This document shows, in pieces, positions 13,401 through 24,542 of a stretch of DNA of 64,000 nucleotides (position 1 is its first letter; each line of letters starts with the position of its first letter). Below the pieces are notes generated by a model. The model had not been told where the DNA came from, searched no databases, and saw nothing but the letters and a program-made list of their open reading frames with translations. This stretch comes from Galdieria partita (lineage: Eukaryota; Rhodophyta; Bangiophyceae; Galdieriales; Galdieriaceae), in the NCBI GenBank assembly GCA_025991245.1, contig BQMJ01000024.1:1-64000 (forward strand), read 5' to 3'. Made by a program: the position numbers and the translations under genes.

Positions 13401-13499
13401 CGCAACTTTCGTGATTTCTTCAAGTCGGTCAACGGAAGGTTGAAAGCTGCCATCATCACTCCGCCTGTTCCAATCAAAGCAATCCGCTCATGTCTCCTC

Positions 13500-14050
13500 T
13501 TTAGTTGGATAAGAGACTTTAAATGGTCATAAACTCACAAATGAAGGAACTGGTTGTTTGAAGAAGACAAGAATCAATCAGAATGTACTTCGAGTGCTAC
13601 TCGATGAGTGTGACACAAAAGAAGATTCACAATAACAATTCACAAGACTAGACTAGACTTTGTAGTATACTTGGACTTGAAAAACCAATTTACACTACAA
13701 GACTGTATAGGGAAAAGGGGTTCAAACTTAAAAAACAAATGGGAACTTTTTGTACCGACTTTTCTTTTTATAGTACTCTACATAGTAAGAAACGCCTATA
13801 AAGTTACCAGAAAATGAAGAGCGACAGTTTTCAACAAGGATCCAAGTTGAGGTACGTTCAACGTGAACTTGGACTAAAGATCAATACTTTTCAAGCTTTA
13901 TGGAGCTCAAGTGTCAAATCTTGAAAGTTTACAACCAACACTAGCAGGTCTTGATGGCAAAGTTTGGTCTTGAAAAGTTTCTCGAAACCTATTCTTTGAC
14001 GTTTTAGGCATTACTGTCGAAATTTATCGTTTTGCTTTGAGGCAGTATTA
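13500..14050. repeat. Subtelomeric repeat family B, partial copy
   Basis: About 0.5 kb aligned by eye with 11460-11900 of copy 1: acttgaaaaaccaatttaca, then caagactgtat-ggg, then ggactaaagatcaata and a caaagtttggtc block. The right end of the unit is absent here, where T-rich DNA follows instead. Confidence 0.5.
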
Positions 14051-15640
14051 CTCCATTGAAGTGGAATTATTTTACTTTCACTGAATCTTGAATCTGTTTA
14101 CGCATCACAATGCTATTATCCAACAAAATGAATTGAGTTAATACGCAGCTTCTATTCTATACTTGAAATGTTCTTGTGTTTCAAAACTCATCTGTCTATG
14201 GTTACAATTCTACTATATTTGTATCCATTTAGGCAATGCTGTCAGACGAATTGGAGTCGAAACCCAATTCTTCTTTATAAGATTGTTTCGAATCCATTTT
14301 ACATAGAAAAACGTTTTCAAATGTCGATTGCCAAATTCATTCAAGTTGAATCACTTCTGTAAGCTAAAAGTATACCATATTATTTCCCGTTGATGACACT
14401 AAAATGGCTATGATGAAGATTCTGATGGCTATTACACTGGTAGTCTTGTTGAATTCCCTAAAAGATGAACTTTGTGTTTTGATTCAAACATTTTAAGTCT
14501 TTTTTTTTCTATTCTCAGCAGGGTTAAACTTAGAATCACTTTGTAGGCTTCTCAATATGTATGCTTATAAATTGTCTTGTTCAATTTTTATTTAAGAGTA
14601 ATTGAATTAAGAGATTCATTCATCAGCTAAGCTACTTTGTTATATATTGAAAAACAGTTGATTCTTTGTTTCTGTTTTTTGCAGTACAACTGTCTTCCTT
14701 CCTTCTGTTTCTAGAAATAAAGTTGGACTATAGTTTGAATTCCATTCTTTCTCAGTGGCTTCTCCTTGTATAGTATGATGATCTCCATTGTGCAATCTTT
14801 TGGCCCTTTTTTGTTGTTACTTTTTGCAACTTTTCACTATTCGAGGAGTAAAAATGAATCTATTCTCTTTCTGTTCCATACTCTCTCACATACTGCCAAA
14901 GCTACAAAAGCTTTAAGACGAGAAGAGCTTCAATGACACGTGAAGTAGAATGAAAAGAAACGGTTGATTGATTGTCGCTTGAGTGTACAAGGTTCTAAAA
15001 ACCCATAACTTTCTTTATAATTCTTGATCTTGCCAATAAAATTTATCAATCAACCGAATAATTCAAGTAAATTCTTTTTGAGTAGTAACTACTTGAACGA
15101 GTCATATTCGCCTTTCCTTTACCACATTCATTTTTTTGCATACAATCTTTACATATCGTGGATATCGATAAAGGGAACCAAATGAAAAAATAGAACTTGA
15201 GTGATTGACAAAACTCAATGAATTGTGTTTGCAAATTTGGATTCAAACTATTTCCCAAAACAGCTTTAGAATGTGGAATGTTCATCAAATATGATATATT
15301 TTTGAAACAATCTTTTTTATTTCATCTCATTCACTCAATCCTTTACTAGACAACTTGTTTCGAATACAATATTTTTCAAGATCTCTGCACTTTGTTAATT
15401 CAACATACACTAGTCTCCCTTATCGTAGTGTTCAAGGTTTGTTCTCGTAGCGAATATTTCTTCCTTTGCTTTAGTTTTCAAAATACTTTGGACATTTATC
15501 AAACGATCTACTTAATTTGCTATAATGTTTTCGCTAACCTCAGTACTATAAATCTTTCCACAAGTATGTATATACAACTCGTTCAGGTTAAAAGGTTCCT
15601 ATAATGTTATGACTACTACAAATTATCTTCTTTTACACTA
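14051..15640. other. Gene-free T-rich block
   Basis: T-rich on the + strand, unlike the A-rich repeat copies on either side. Short open frames at 15046-15288 (minus) and 15392-15604 (plus) have no recognisable domain. Nothing else is supportable. Confidence 0.4.
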
Positions 15641-15649
15641 TTCTCATCT

Positions 15650-17250
15650 AAAGAACCAAGAATGTGCAAAGCTATGGTAGTTGTTTCCAAACAATCTCCC
15701 TTTATCGATCGTAATCAACCTCTCCCTTCACAATGTTTCTGCAGATAAATCTCTTTTGAACTCCGATGTTAACCAACCACAAGGTTCAAACCTAGTGGCT
15801 ACAAAGTTACGACCAAAACAACCCAGGTTTAAACAGTATCCAAAAAAAGAAAAACTTTCTAGTCTATTCTCAAGATGTTTCTCGTTGAAACTCAAAAAAA
15901 ATTTTCATAAACAGACCTTATCCACTTTGAAGCGGGTTGCATAATACAACTATTTAGCTCCTGTTCTCAACCAATAAGTTCTAACGAAAGAACGTTTCGA
16001 AGAGCTTAGAAAGGAGGTGGTATGAAAGGGTGCCTTTAAAAGGTACAAACTATATCGTTTCTTGTGTACTTGTAGAGAAATTTCCAAAAGAACCTTGCAC
16101 TAGAGAGTTAAAAGACTGTTGAAGCTCTATTCCTTTTATGTTAGGGAGTTGTATCGTTGGAATTCGTTTACAGACTGTCAGCAAAAAGTAAGCCCATTGA
16201 GTTGAATCAGACTCACTGTTGTACTCGATAATTCAGATTTCTTAACCGAGTAACGAGAAAGCAACTGGAGATTTGGTAGCATTGGATTCGACTTGTTGTT
16301 GACAAGGAGTTTTTCTTTGATCTCACAAGCCCAAACAGAACGTTAAGTTTTAAGATGGTTAGCGTCCAAATTGTTCGAATTGTAAACACTTGGTCAACGT
16401 TTTGTGAATCAAACGTTTTCAACAATTCCATCTATACCTGTGGTTGGGTTAAATAAGGACTCCAAAAGAGTGCTGATTACAGTTGTCAAGAAGGGAGTTT
16501 TTCCCATACCCTAGAATGCTATCATAGAAGACTGTAGTGAGGAATGTGAATCAACCCTTATGTTTCTGAATAAAATTCTACCCTGCGTTTTAATTTTGTG
16601 AAAAAAGGATCAAGAATTCCTAGACATATGGACGGTAACTAGTACTAGCAACTTTTAATGAGATTTTCTGGAAGATGTACTTTGAAGCAGACGGTGACTT
16701 TAGCAAAGTCAACGATAGTATATAGTGTCACAAAATTCAGCAGTCAACAACCGACCATCCTGAAAGGATTCCAAGAATAGATAAGCCCAAATGAGTTGTA
16801 TAGTCATTGCTTCCAAAGATAAAATCTAGCTTGCTCTATCAAAATTTGTAGAATGCAACAAGAGAAGAAAGCAACAGCAACTCAATGAGATTCTTTTAAA
16901 GTATACAAAGTATTTTAGCAAGACAAGAAGCAAGATTTCGAGTTACCAACTCGGCTTGAATTTCCATTCTCATCATCTCAGAGTTACCTTGAAAACATAA
17001 GATCTAAAACAATCTTGGTAAAAACTTCACTGTCTCGACAAAACTAAAATTCTGACAGTATCCAAAAATATTTCAAAACGTAAAGCCAAATCCACCTGTT
17101 CAACCTTTGAAACTTGGGTTCCCAAAGAAGGAGACGTAAAGATTTCAATACTCATAGCTCAGAATTGTGAACATCATACTATCAATGACTTTCGATTGAG
17201 ACTTCTTTCTTGCAGCGAGTAACGAAAGTCGCAAGCTCTGATAAATTGGT
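15650..17250. repeat. Subtelomeric repeat family B, copy 2
   Basis: Diverged second copy of the family at 11400-13400. Landmarks in the same order include caaaa-ttttcataaa ... tatccacttt (about 15890), agtaagcccattgagttg ... actcac (about 16185), tcaagaagggagtttttccca (about 16480), agcaaagtcaacgat (about 16697) and ccaaaaatatttcaaaacg (about 17062). Open frames are short and not shared between copies. Confidence 0.55.
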
Positions 17251-18835
17251 GTGTTCCATTGCCTCTTTCATAAAGTGAAGAAAAATTTAACTCAAAGATA
17301 ACTTTGCATGATATCACTTTGAGTAGATGAGGTATTTTCAGCCAGTCGTTCAAAGTTCACATATATTCGACAATGTTCGATTAGATAGGTGAAGTATCCT
17401 CAAGGATAGATGTCAAAAGTAGACAAAGTGTGACCCTTCAAAGGAAGCATTGAGTTGAACAGATTCTTTCTCTTGTCTGTATTAAATAACAACCTTTGAT
17501 GTGTGATACTGTGAAGATTCTTTTGTAGACAATTGAACTTCTTTTAATCTAGTGGAGGTCTATATAGTCTGGTTGGTGGAGAAAAGACAAGCAATGGAAT
17601 AGTTTAACCTGAAAAAGTGGAAAACAAGTATTAAAATCTCAGAGTATCTAAATTTTCCCTATCCGGAAGTACTGTTGATTTCAGAATATCTTTCAAGTCA
17701 ATGAAAGAAATTATTCAATCATTAAATATGTTTCTCAAGAAGTCACCTCAAGTCCATATATTCTTTCTCTAGGCAACTCCATTTCAATGTTCCATAGGAA
17801 ACAAAGAAACCCTAGATTTCTTTTTTGAATTCTCAAACGTAGTTGTAACACAAATTATACAAACTATACAACTCTATAAATTGCAAAACTTGTTTTTCAC
17901 TATTGAGACAAAATTGGAAGGTCGCGTTGGTTGATGACACAATTTGATTGAAGATCATCAATTGATTCTCAAAGGATGATTAGTGAAACGTCTTTAAATA
18001 TGTCCAGAGAGTTTGTTAGATACGAAAAAGTAGCTTGTCTTGAAACGACTCAAAGCAACAATTAGGTTTGCTAGCAGTTGGAATGTAGATCTCAACTAAA
18101 TTTGTAATATAGCGATAGGCTTCATGAAGACATACAGTGCCATTGACTGTTCAAATTGAAGTATATACAACTATAGTTCGTCTTTTTCACTTTCACAAGA
18201 ATCTCTCAATAGACAAGAGTTGACATATGGAAATTGCAAACTATTCAACAAACACATGACATAGCTGAGAATCTGCTTGGATCACTGCAAAATATGTTCA
18301 AAGCGGATTTTCAACCCTATTTCACAAGACTCTGCATAACAATTCCCTAATAAAACTACTTTCAAACAACACCCAATTAAACTACGTTGACTGCTCAAAT
18401 GAATTCAAAGAGAGGTAAAAACTCGACTTGTAGAACCTAAAGAAAGTCCTCCGAACTGAAAATGCCAACAACAAAATTAGAAGCAAACTTTATCCCCAAA
18501 GTTATTATCACACTAAAAGAAACAAGCAAACAGACTATCTACTCAAGACGACAAAGTTTCACAAATATGTTTTGTTTGTTGAAATTACACAAGTTCTGGA
18601 AGTGAGTCAATTAGTTATTTGTCCACTGTGAAAACAAATAACTATGTCACAGGGAAGACAACAAAGTCACTTGCAAGTAGGACTATACTATAAGCTCTCA
18701 TACGTAGCCTATACACTACTCTTATAGAACAGCTTAAACTTTCTTCAAGAACTTTTGTTGCACTGAAATGATTCCCTCAGTTGGATGATTGTTGTGTGAT
18801 TCGGTGATTTGTTGTGGTTGTTGCGAGTTTACAGA
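17251..18835. other. Gene-free region upstream of the first ATPase gene
   Basis: A-rich DNA with no supportable gene. The last 100 bp hold the presumed promoter of the gene at 18836, but no clear TATA-like element is obvious. A gtttacag tract directly before the ATG would also serve as a splice acceptor, so a short 5' exon in this interval cannot be excluded. Confidence 0.4.
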
Positions 18836-21472
18836 ATGAACACTATTCGTATTGAAAGTATCAAATTTTCCCTTGTCAATAGAGAATCAGCGGTCTTTCA
18901 AGTTATAGAAAGTTTCCTATTATCATACCCTTTGAGACGAGATGGTACGTCGAGAAATCCTCGACCTCACATATGCTATGCACCCCAAATGTATGGGAGT
19001 GGCAAAAGCGCATTTGGACAGCATTTCCAATGGTTCCTTTCAGTCAACAAAGAGAACTTGTTGCAATATTTAAAAAATTTTTGTTGCTTACCTGGCTTTG
19101 AGAAGGGGGAGAATGTAGGAGAACGTGCTCTACACGCGCTGTTAAACGAGACTTTATATGTTATGTTGAATCTTCTCGATGTGCCAAGAGGAACATGTTT
19201 TGAAGATACACTTTTGGAATGGATAAGCGAGGAGGCACTTTCCCGGTTTCCCAACGGTGCAGATTTACTTTCTCAAGTTCTTTCCTATATCGGTAGTCCA
19301 AAGGAATGGCTACAGAAACTCTTGCAAGTAACCAAGAAACGTTATTTATATTTGTTTATTGACGAAATTGGACTTTTAGAAGAATACAATTTCACATTGT
19401 TTAAGGATTTGATGGTTACACAAGGAACAAGTCGAGTGCACAACGTGTACCGTGCCTTTTTTAGAGTTTTGTCAATTGTTGTAAGTCAACCTTTTGTCAT
19501 TTGTATTGTTGCGGGGAGATCGAACTGTATAATTAGTAGAGAAGAGGATGCAATGCCTTCCCGAATAACGTTAAATTTTCTTCGGCTGGATCCTTTTTCA
19601 GAAGCAACTATCAAGTACTTTATACAGAATGTTACTTGTCATAATGAACCTATTCTAAAAGTACTATTTCCTAGTCATCCTGAGGGACACGATTGGTTCT
19701 TCAAACAAGTGTATGATTATACAGGCGGTGTTCCTTACTATGTTGTTCATGTTTTAAATGAATTGGGAAAGAGATGTGAACGTTGGAATAGTTTTCGTGA
19801 TCTTTCAGAGAATGAAATGAAAGAGAAAATGGAAAGAATTGCTCCGAATTCTTCTCTCGTAGTAACTCTTTCTCGTATGACACCCGAATCAATGATTGTT
19901 TTTTCTTCTATGCTTCTTGCGAGTATATTTGAATTTCGTATTCCAATGAGAGAGACTCTATTTGATGGAAGCCATTCTGAATATGTTTTGGATATTGCCA
20001 ACCATTTTGGTTTTTATTATATGAGTTGCTCGAGAAATGAACAAGACGAAGCAAGCAGGATACTTGTTGAAGACAGCGATGAAACATTTTTCAAGTTGGT
20101 TTTTCCAAAGATTGTACTAAAGCATATTCAATCGCGATATTGGAATATTCCTCCTTTTCGTTTTGTTTGTAGTTTATTTTCATCGATCAGTCGATTGGAT
20201 TCACCTTCGAGTCGTGGTTTCAAATTTGAAATTATATTTACTCTTATTCTTTATGTTCGATGGTGTTTCTGTTCCAAACTTGGAGAATTGAGTATATTTC
20301 GACATAGTTTTGTCGAACATATATCAATAGAATCTACTCAAACCATTGGCAGCCTAAAAGTGGATCCTATTCCCAATTATGTTCCAGCATCTAGTTCGAC
20401 AGTGAGTAGAATCCATAGTGCTAACGAAGCAACTTACCATGTCACTGCTTGGAAACCATTTTTTGAAAAGTATTTATCAAAAGATGGAATATTTGTTCCC
20501 ATTCGACAAAACTCCAATGGACCTGATGTTCTTATTCGAGTAACAGATATGAAAGACAATTCTTTCCTTGCTATTCAAGGTGAATCTTCTTCAGAGCAGA
20601 CACCTATGGAGACTGAAACCGCCAAGAAGAGAGTATATTTGATAGGTATTACATTGAAATGTTTTCAATTGTCAAGTTCTGGTGTTGGACGTTCAATGAT
20701 TTATTCAGAAGTTGCTAAATTTTTACATCCAGTGGCGTCACAGCTTGAATTGGAACAGAATAATTTAACAGCCATTCAGTGGATTGTAAGCGACAAGTAT
20801 ACTGAAGATGTTTCCAGACAATTTAGGAATAATCAGAATTGGATATTGAATAGTGGAGTTTATTATGAAGACAATAATAATAATATTGTTTACAGTTCTA
20901 TCAATTCTGAAAGACAACCACAGAATATACTAAAAGAATGGTTATGGATACCTCCTCATTGTCAAGTTGTAGTATGTTCAACTACATCCTTGCGAACCTT
21001 TTTAGGTTGCAAGGCTAGTGAAGATCTTGAAAGAGTGTTTGGTGACAATGCTGGATGGTTGGAACAACTGAAACCACTTTCTGAATTGTTGAGCGATTCA
21101 TTTGTTGATTTATTAAGACGTATTCCATTTGAAGAATCTGTAAGGAATAGTGGAATAATGGAAAGAAGAAGTACTCTTCCAAGTATGGATATGGATGTAA
21201 TGCAAATGGAAGAAACGAGAAGAAAGTCAACTATTTCTGTTCCGAGACCAGTGCAAGTTTCTTTTGACTGGATGAACTTTTTGAAAGTATATTGTCATTT
21301 AACTGAGGAAGAATCAACTCAATGTTACGAATGTCTATGCAAGTTTTCGGAGCGAGACATGGGAGTCATAGACTCAACCATATTAGAGCAAATGGGTATT
21401 GATGATTCCTTGTTGCGAGTAAAAGTTGTTGCTGGTATGAGAACTTATATAAAAGATAGGCAAAGTACCTGA
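18836..21472 (+). CDS. Large P-loop ATPase with nuclease-like region and C-terminal SAM domain
   Basis: Intronless, 878 aa from the first ATG (the frame opens nine codons earlier without an ATG). Visible in order: a Walker A loop around residue 52-58 (MYGSGKS, where the usual first Gly is Gln), a Walker B strand YLFIDEIGLL near 172-181, a sensor-like strand ICIVAGRS near 222, and a TGGVPYY motif near 296-302 typical of STAND/archaeal-type ATPases. A region near 555-620 has NGPDVLIRV and then YLIGITLK, laid out like a PD-(D/E)XK nuclease fold. The last ~65 residues (W..FL ... LEQMGIDD..LRVKVV) look like a SAM protein-interaction domain. Family knowledge: Crinkler/RHS-type effectors pair such an ATPase with a nuclease, and Galdieria genomes are known for expanded archaeal-type ATPases. 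Whether it cuts DNA is inference, because the acidic residue before the Lys is not obvious. A decayed copy lies at 29.5-31.6 kb. Confidence 0.75.
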   Translation: MNTIRIESIKFSLVNRESAVFQVIESFLLSYPLRRDGTSRNPRPHICYAPQMYGSGKSAFGQHFQWFLSVNKENLLQYLKNFCCLPGFEKGENVGERALHALLNETLYVMLNLLDVPRGTCFEDTLLEWISEEALSRFPNGADLLSQVLSYIGSPKEWLQKLLQVTKKRYLYLFIDEIGLLEEYNFTLFKDLMVTQGTSRVHNVYRAFFRVLSIVVSQPFVICIVAGRSNCIISREEDAMPSRITLNFLRLDPFSEATIKYFIQNVTCHNEPILKVLFPSHPEGHDWFFKQVYDYTGGVPYYVVHVLNELGKRCERWNSFRDLSENEMKEKMERIAPNSSLVVTLSRMTPESMIVFSSMLLASIFEFRIPMRETLFDGSHSEYVLDIANHFGFYYMSCSRNEQDEASRILVEDSDETFFKLVFPKIVLKHIQSRYWNIPPFRFVCSLFSSISRLDSPSSRGFKFEIIFTLILYVRWCFCSKLGELSIFRHSFVEHISIESTQTIGSLKVDPIPNYVPASSSTVSRIHSANEATYHVTAWKPFFEKYLSKDGIFVPIRQNSNGPDVLIRVTDMKDNSFLAIQGESSSEQTPMETETAKKRVYLIGITLKCFQLSSSGVGRSMIYSEVAKFLHPVASQLELEQNNLTAIQWIVSDKYTEDVSRQFRNNQNWILNSGVYYEDNNNNIVYSSINSERQPQNILKEWLWIPPHCQVVVCSTTSLRTFLGCKASEDLERVFGDNAGWLEQLKPLSELLSDSFVDLLRRIPFEESVRNSGIMERRSTLPSMDMDVMQMEETRRKSTISVPRPVQVSFDWMNFLKVYCHLTEEESTQCYECLCKFSERDMGVIDSTILEQMGIDDSLLRVKVVAGMRTYIKDRQST

Positions 21473-22439
21473 GATTCTTATATCCAAGTTTCGCTTCCTT
21501 TTGATTTTCTCTATCACGCTTTATGATCTTTATAGAGTTGAATGCATGTGGAGAATATGAAAAAGCTGTCAGTTGTTCACTTCTTATATAATACTCAACA
21601 TCTTGTAGTGTATCATACAGGAGAACGACTTGGAAGACACAAGTTCATTTGTTTCAACATTTATATCTCTTTCTCTGAAAATATTTCACATATGTTATTC
21701 GCTATTTGAACTATGCAATATTCTCTTTTTTGGACTGAAATGGTTCTCATGACGATATCTCTCAAGCCCTTTGGTCTCTGTTGTGCTGCCCTTTATGGAA
21801 AAGAACAGTTACTCCGATGAACCGAAATTGACAAAAACAGTATAAAACAAGTTTCTATTGTCTATAACTGTTGTAAAAAAAGTGACACAGAGATCAAGCT
21901 GCAGTAGAAACTATTCCGATTGGGACCTTTATTCAAGGTTTCCTCGAGTGGGCTTGGAATAACATCTCTTTATCTAGATAGTTCAAGATACTTGTACAAG
22001 ATTATTTGTGAAAACTTAAAGCGCTATAAACGAGGTCTTTGAAAACTGGTATCTTCCAAGAGAGAGAGATACACAGGAGTCAGCAAAGTACAATTGCAGA
22101 GAAAAGTACCGCATTGCAAGAACCAAACACAGATGTCTCCAAATACTATGCTCTGAGATGATATATCTATACCTCTTTTGATCTCGCATATCTACTATGA
22201 ACACAAGAGTCGTTCTCGATAGAGATATATCTCTTTCTTAAAGCTCTAATAACTGTTGAATACAACAGCTGGAAAGGTATTTGGAAACGAAGACACATCA
22301 CAAGTTTCTACTCATATTTCAAAGACACTCTTCTTTGAATTCAACAACAGAAAGTACAACACCCGACGCACAAGTATGGAAATAAGTGTCCTTCGAAATA
22401 TCCATTTTAACGCATATTATCGATTTCGTTTTGGCGACG
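21473..22439. other. Intergenic region between two ATPase genes
   Basis: About 970 bp with no supportable gene. An overlapping short frame at 22256-22453 runs into the start of the next gene in another frame and is probably chance. It presumably holds the terminator of the first gene and the promoter of the second. Confidence 0.4.
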
Positions 22440-24542
22440 ATGATATTCGGTGATAAGTGGGTTCCTCGTGACACGTTCGAGCCTGTTGTTGTAGGTCGTG
22501 AAGAGGATGCGTACCTCGTTACAGAAGAACTTTACGAACTTCACAATAACCGAAAGCAACTTAAGGGTCAGTTAAGCAGTACCTATTACCGTTTGACGAT
22601 CCCATTCGCGCCTCATATGTTTGGATCCGGCAAGACTACTTTTTGTATCAACTATTTGGAGTTGATACGGAGGTTGAGTGAAACTTCCCTGTCGTCTTTT
22701 GCTTCGGACTCTTCCAAGAAAGCGTTTTTGGATAGGTTGAAAGATTCGGCTTTCTTGTACGTTGATTTGAGAGAACTTGGACGAACTGATCCTGAGGAAA
22801 GAAGTCTAAAATGGGTTCTTTTTTACTTGCTGTACAATTCGGCCTGTCTACGATCGGGGTTTGAAGAACCGGACCCTGAAGAGTGTTTCGAAATCTTTAA
22901 ACTTAGAACTGATATGTTAATTGAGAAAATCCGTGAAGTGTTAAACATGCGTACTGATCAGTTTCTTCTTGTTGTTTTTGATGAAGTTGGTGTCTTGGGT
23001 GCAAGAGAAAGATTTTTTGATCTAGAAGTGAGTGACGAGGGTAAAGTTTTCCCATACAACGACTTCTTTCGTATTCTTTGGGAACTTTGTCTAGAGGACA
23101 ATCTATTCGTTATTGTTGTTGGGAAAAGCAAGGGTTTAAGAATTAAGAATTCTGTAGCTTTTGGACCAAGGGTGTTACTACATTTTATTTCGTTATCACC
23201 TTTAAGCTCTTCCAATATCGTTGAATTCCTTGAAAAGAGCACTCTCAAAGGACAGGTTCAATATCGAGTTTGTGATATTCTATGTAGTTCTTCGTTTTCA
23301 GTATATGAATTGGCAGAGGCACTATTGGAATGTACCGGTGGAGTCCCTGGTTTGCTTACACGTTCAGTGAATATGCTTTTGAATTATGTACAAACAAGAG
23401 GACAGCCTTTTATGTTGAAAGAAGAATGTTTATCATGTATGAAGGAGGATGATTTCCAAAGAATCTGTGCTGAACCGTTTATACAATACATATCAACTTC
23501 AGACGAGGATAAAAAGAGTGAATTTGGCATATTATTGATGATGGCTCTGTATCATATACCTTTCGAAGTATATGATGAACTAAACTCGGAATCTTATTTG
23601 TTTGACGCTATTAATGAAATGGGACTCTATCGATATCCTATTGATCAGGATACTTTTCAAGTGCTGATTCCAAAAGTTTTCGTTGGAAACTTTGAGTATC
23701 TATCATCTCTCTCGTTATTGGAAAAGATACTTCTTGGATCACTCAAATTAGAGCCAGTTGATTGTTTCTTTTCTTCAAAGTGTCGAGTATTTGAAGGAAT
23801 TGTTGCCATCCGACTTATTTTGATGCTTTCGTCCAAAGTACGAAATGAGTTTAGGGAGTTGTTATGTCAGTTATCTGCCATATTTAAAGAAATGAAACTT
23901 CCTATCAGGGAACCTTCACCTCTTGATTACATGAGATCTGTTGGTGTTTCTGAATCAAGGAGTGAATCAAACAAGAAACGGAAAACTTATGGAAGTAATG
24001 AATGGAACAAGATTATTCAAGAAGCACTTTATTTTGACAAAGTCTATATTCCAGTAGAAACCAATTCGCATAGTCCTGATATTATGTTCAAATTACAATC
24101 TCCCATTGAATCCAAAGTTCTTATTGTGGGAGTTGCTTGCAAAGGTCGTTGGAATTCTGAAAGAGTTGGCTGGTCAGATATTGTTGAAGAAGCTAAAAAG
24201 TTTCTTGTTCCTATTCATGACCAAGTTTTATCCAACGCACCTGATAAGAATCATTGTATGCTTATTGTAGTTAGTACAAAATTGGCATTCAATGTTTCAC
24301 GTGAGTTGGGTGATCAAAGTCGTTGTTACAGTAGTGGAATGTCTATTGAAAGTGAATCTTTTACGATTCCTTCCAATTGTGAGCTTGTTATTCTTTGTGA
24401 AAGAGATGTCGAAATGCTCATTGACAAAGAAATATTGAATGGACTTGAAAAGGCATTCTCTTCTACTGATCGTCCCTTTTTGAAAAACTTTGGACTTGAT
24501 CTACTTAAACGAGTCCGGCACAGTTTGTTAAGTTGGCAATAA
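22440..24542 (+). CDS. P-loop ATPase with nuclease-like C-terminal region
   Basis: Intronless, 700 aa if started at the ATG giving MIFGDKWVPRDTFEP; the frame is open 18 codons further up with another ATG at 22386. It is a paralogue of the gene at 18836. Shared features are an N-terminal VVGREED segment, Walker A HMFGSGKTT (first Gly replaced by His), Walker B LVVFDEVGVLG, sensor strand FVIVVGKS, CTGGVPGL, and a C-terminal SPDIMFKL ... LIVGVACKGRW segment matching the PD-(D/E)XK-like part of its neighbour. It lacks the SAM tail. Role unknown; a nucleotide-driven nuclease or effector-like protein is inference from the family resemblance. The same orientation as the flanking family members suggests local duplication. 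Confidence 0.75.
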   Translation: MIFGDKWVPRDTFEPVVVGREEDAYLVTEELYELHNNRKQLKGQLSSTYYRLTIPFAPHMFGSGKTTFCINYLELIRRLSETSLSSFASDSSKKAFLDRLKDSAFLYVDLRELGRTDPEERSLKWVLFYLLYNSACLRSGFEEPDPEECFEIFKLRTDMLIEKIREVLNMRTDQFLLVVFDEVGVLGARERFFDLEVSDEGKVFPYNDFFRILWELCLEDNLFVIVVGKSKGLRIKNSVAFGPRVLLHFISLSPLSSSNIVEFLEKSTLKGQVQYRVCDILCSSSFSVYELAEALLECTGGVPGLLTRSVNMLLNYVQTRGQPFMLKEECLSCMKEDDFQRICAEPFIQYISTSDEDKKSEFGILLMMALYHIPFEVYDELNSESYLFDAINEMGLYRYPIDQDTFQVLIPKVFVGNFEYLSSLSLLEKILLGSLKLEPVDCFFSSKCRVFEGIVAIRLILMLSSKVRNEFRELLCQLSAIFKEMKLPIREPSPLDYMRSVGVSESRSESNKKRKTYGSNEWNKIIQEALYFDKVYIPVETNSHSPDIMFKLQSPIESKVLIVGVACKGRWNSERVGWSDIVEEAKKFLVPIHDQVLSNAPDKNHCMLIVVSTKLAFNVSRELGDQSRCYSSGMSIESESFTIPSNCELVILCERDVEMLIDKEILNGLEKAFSSTDRPFLKNFGLDLLKRVRHSLLSWQ

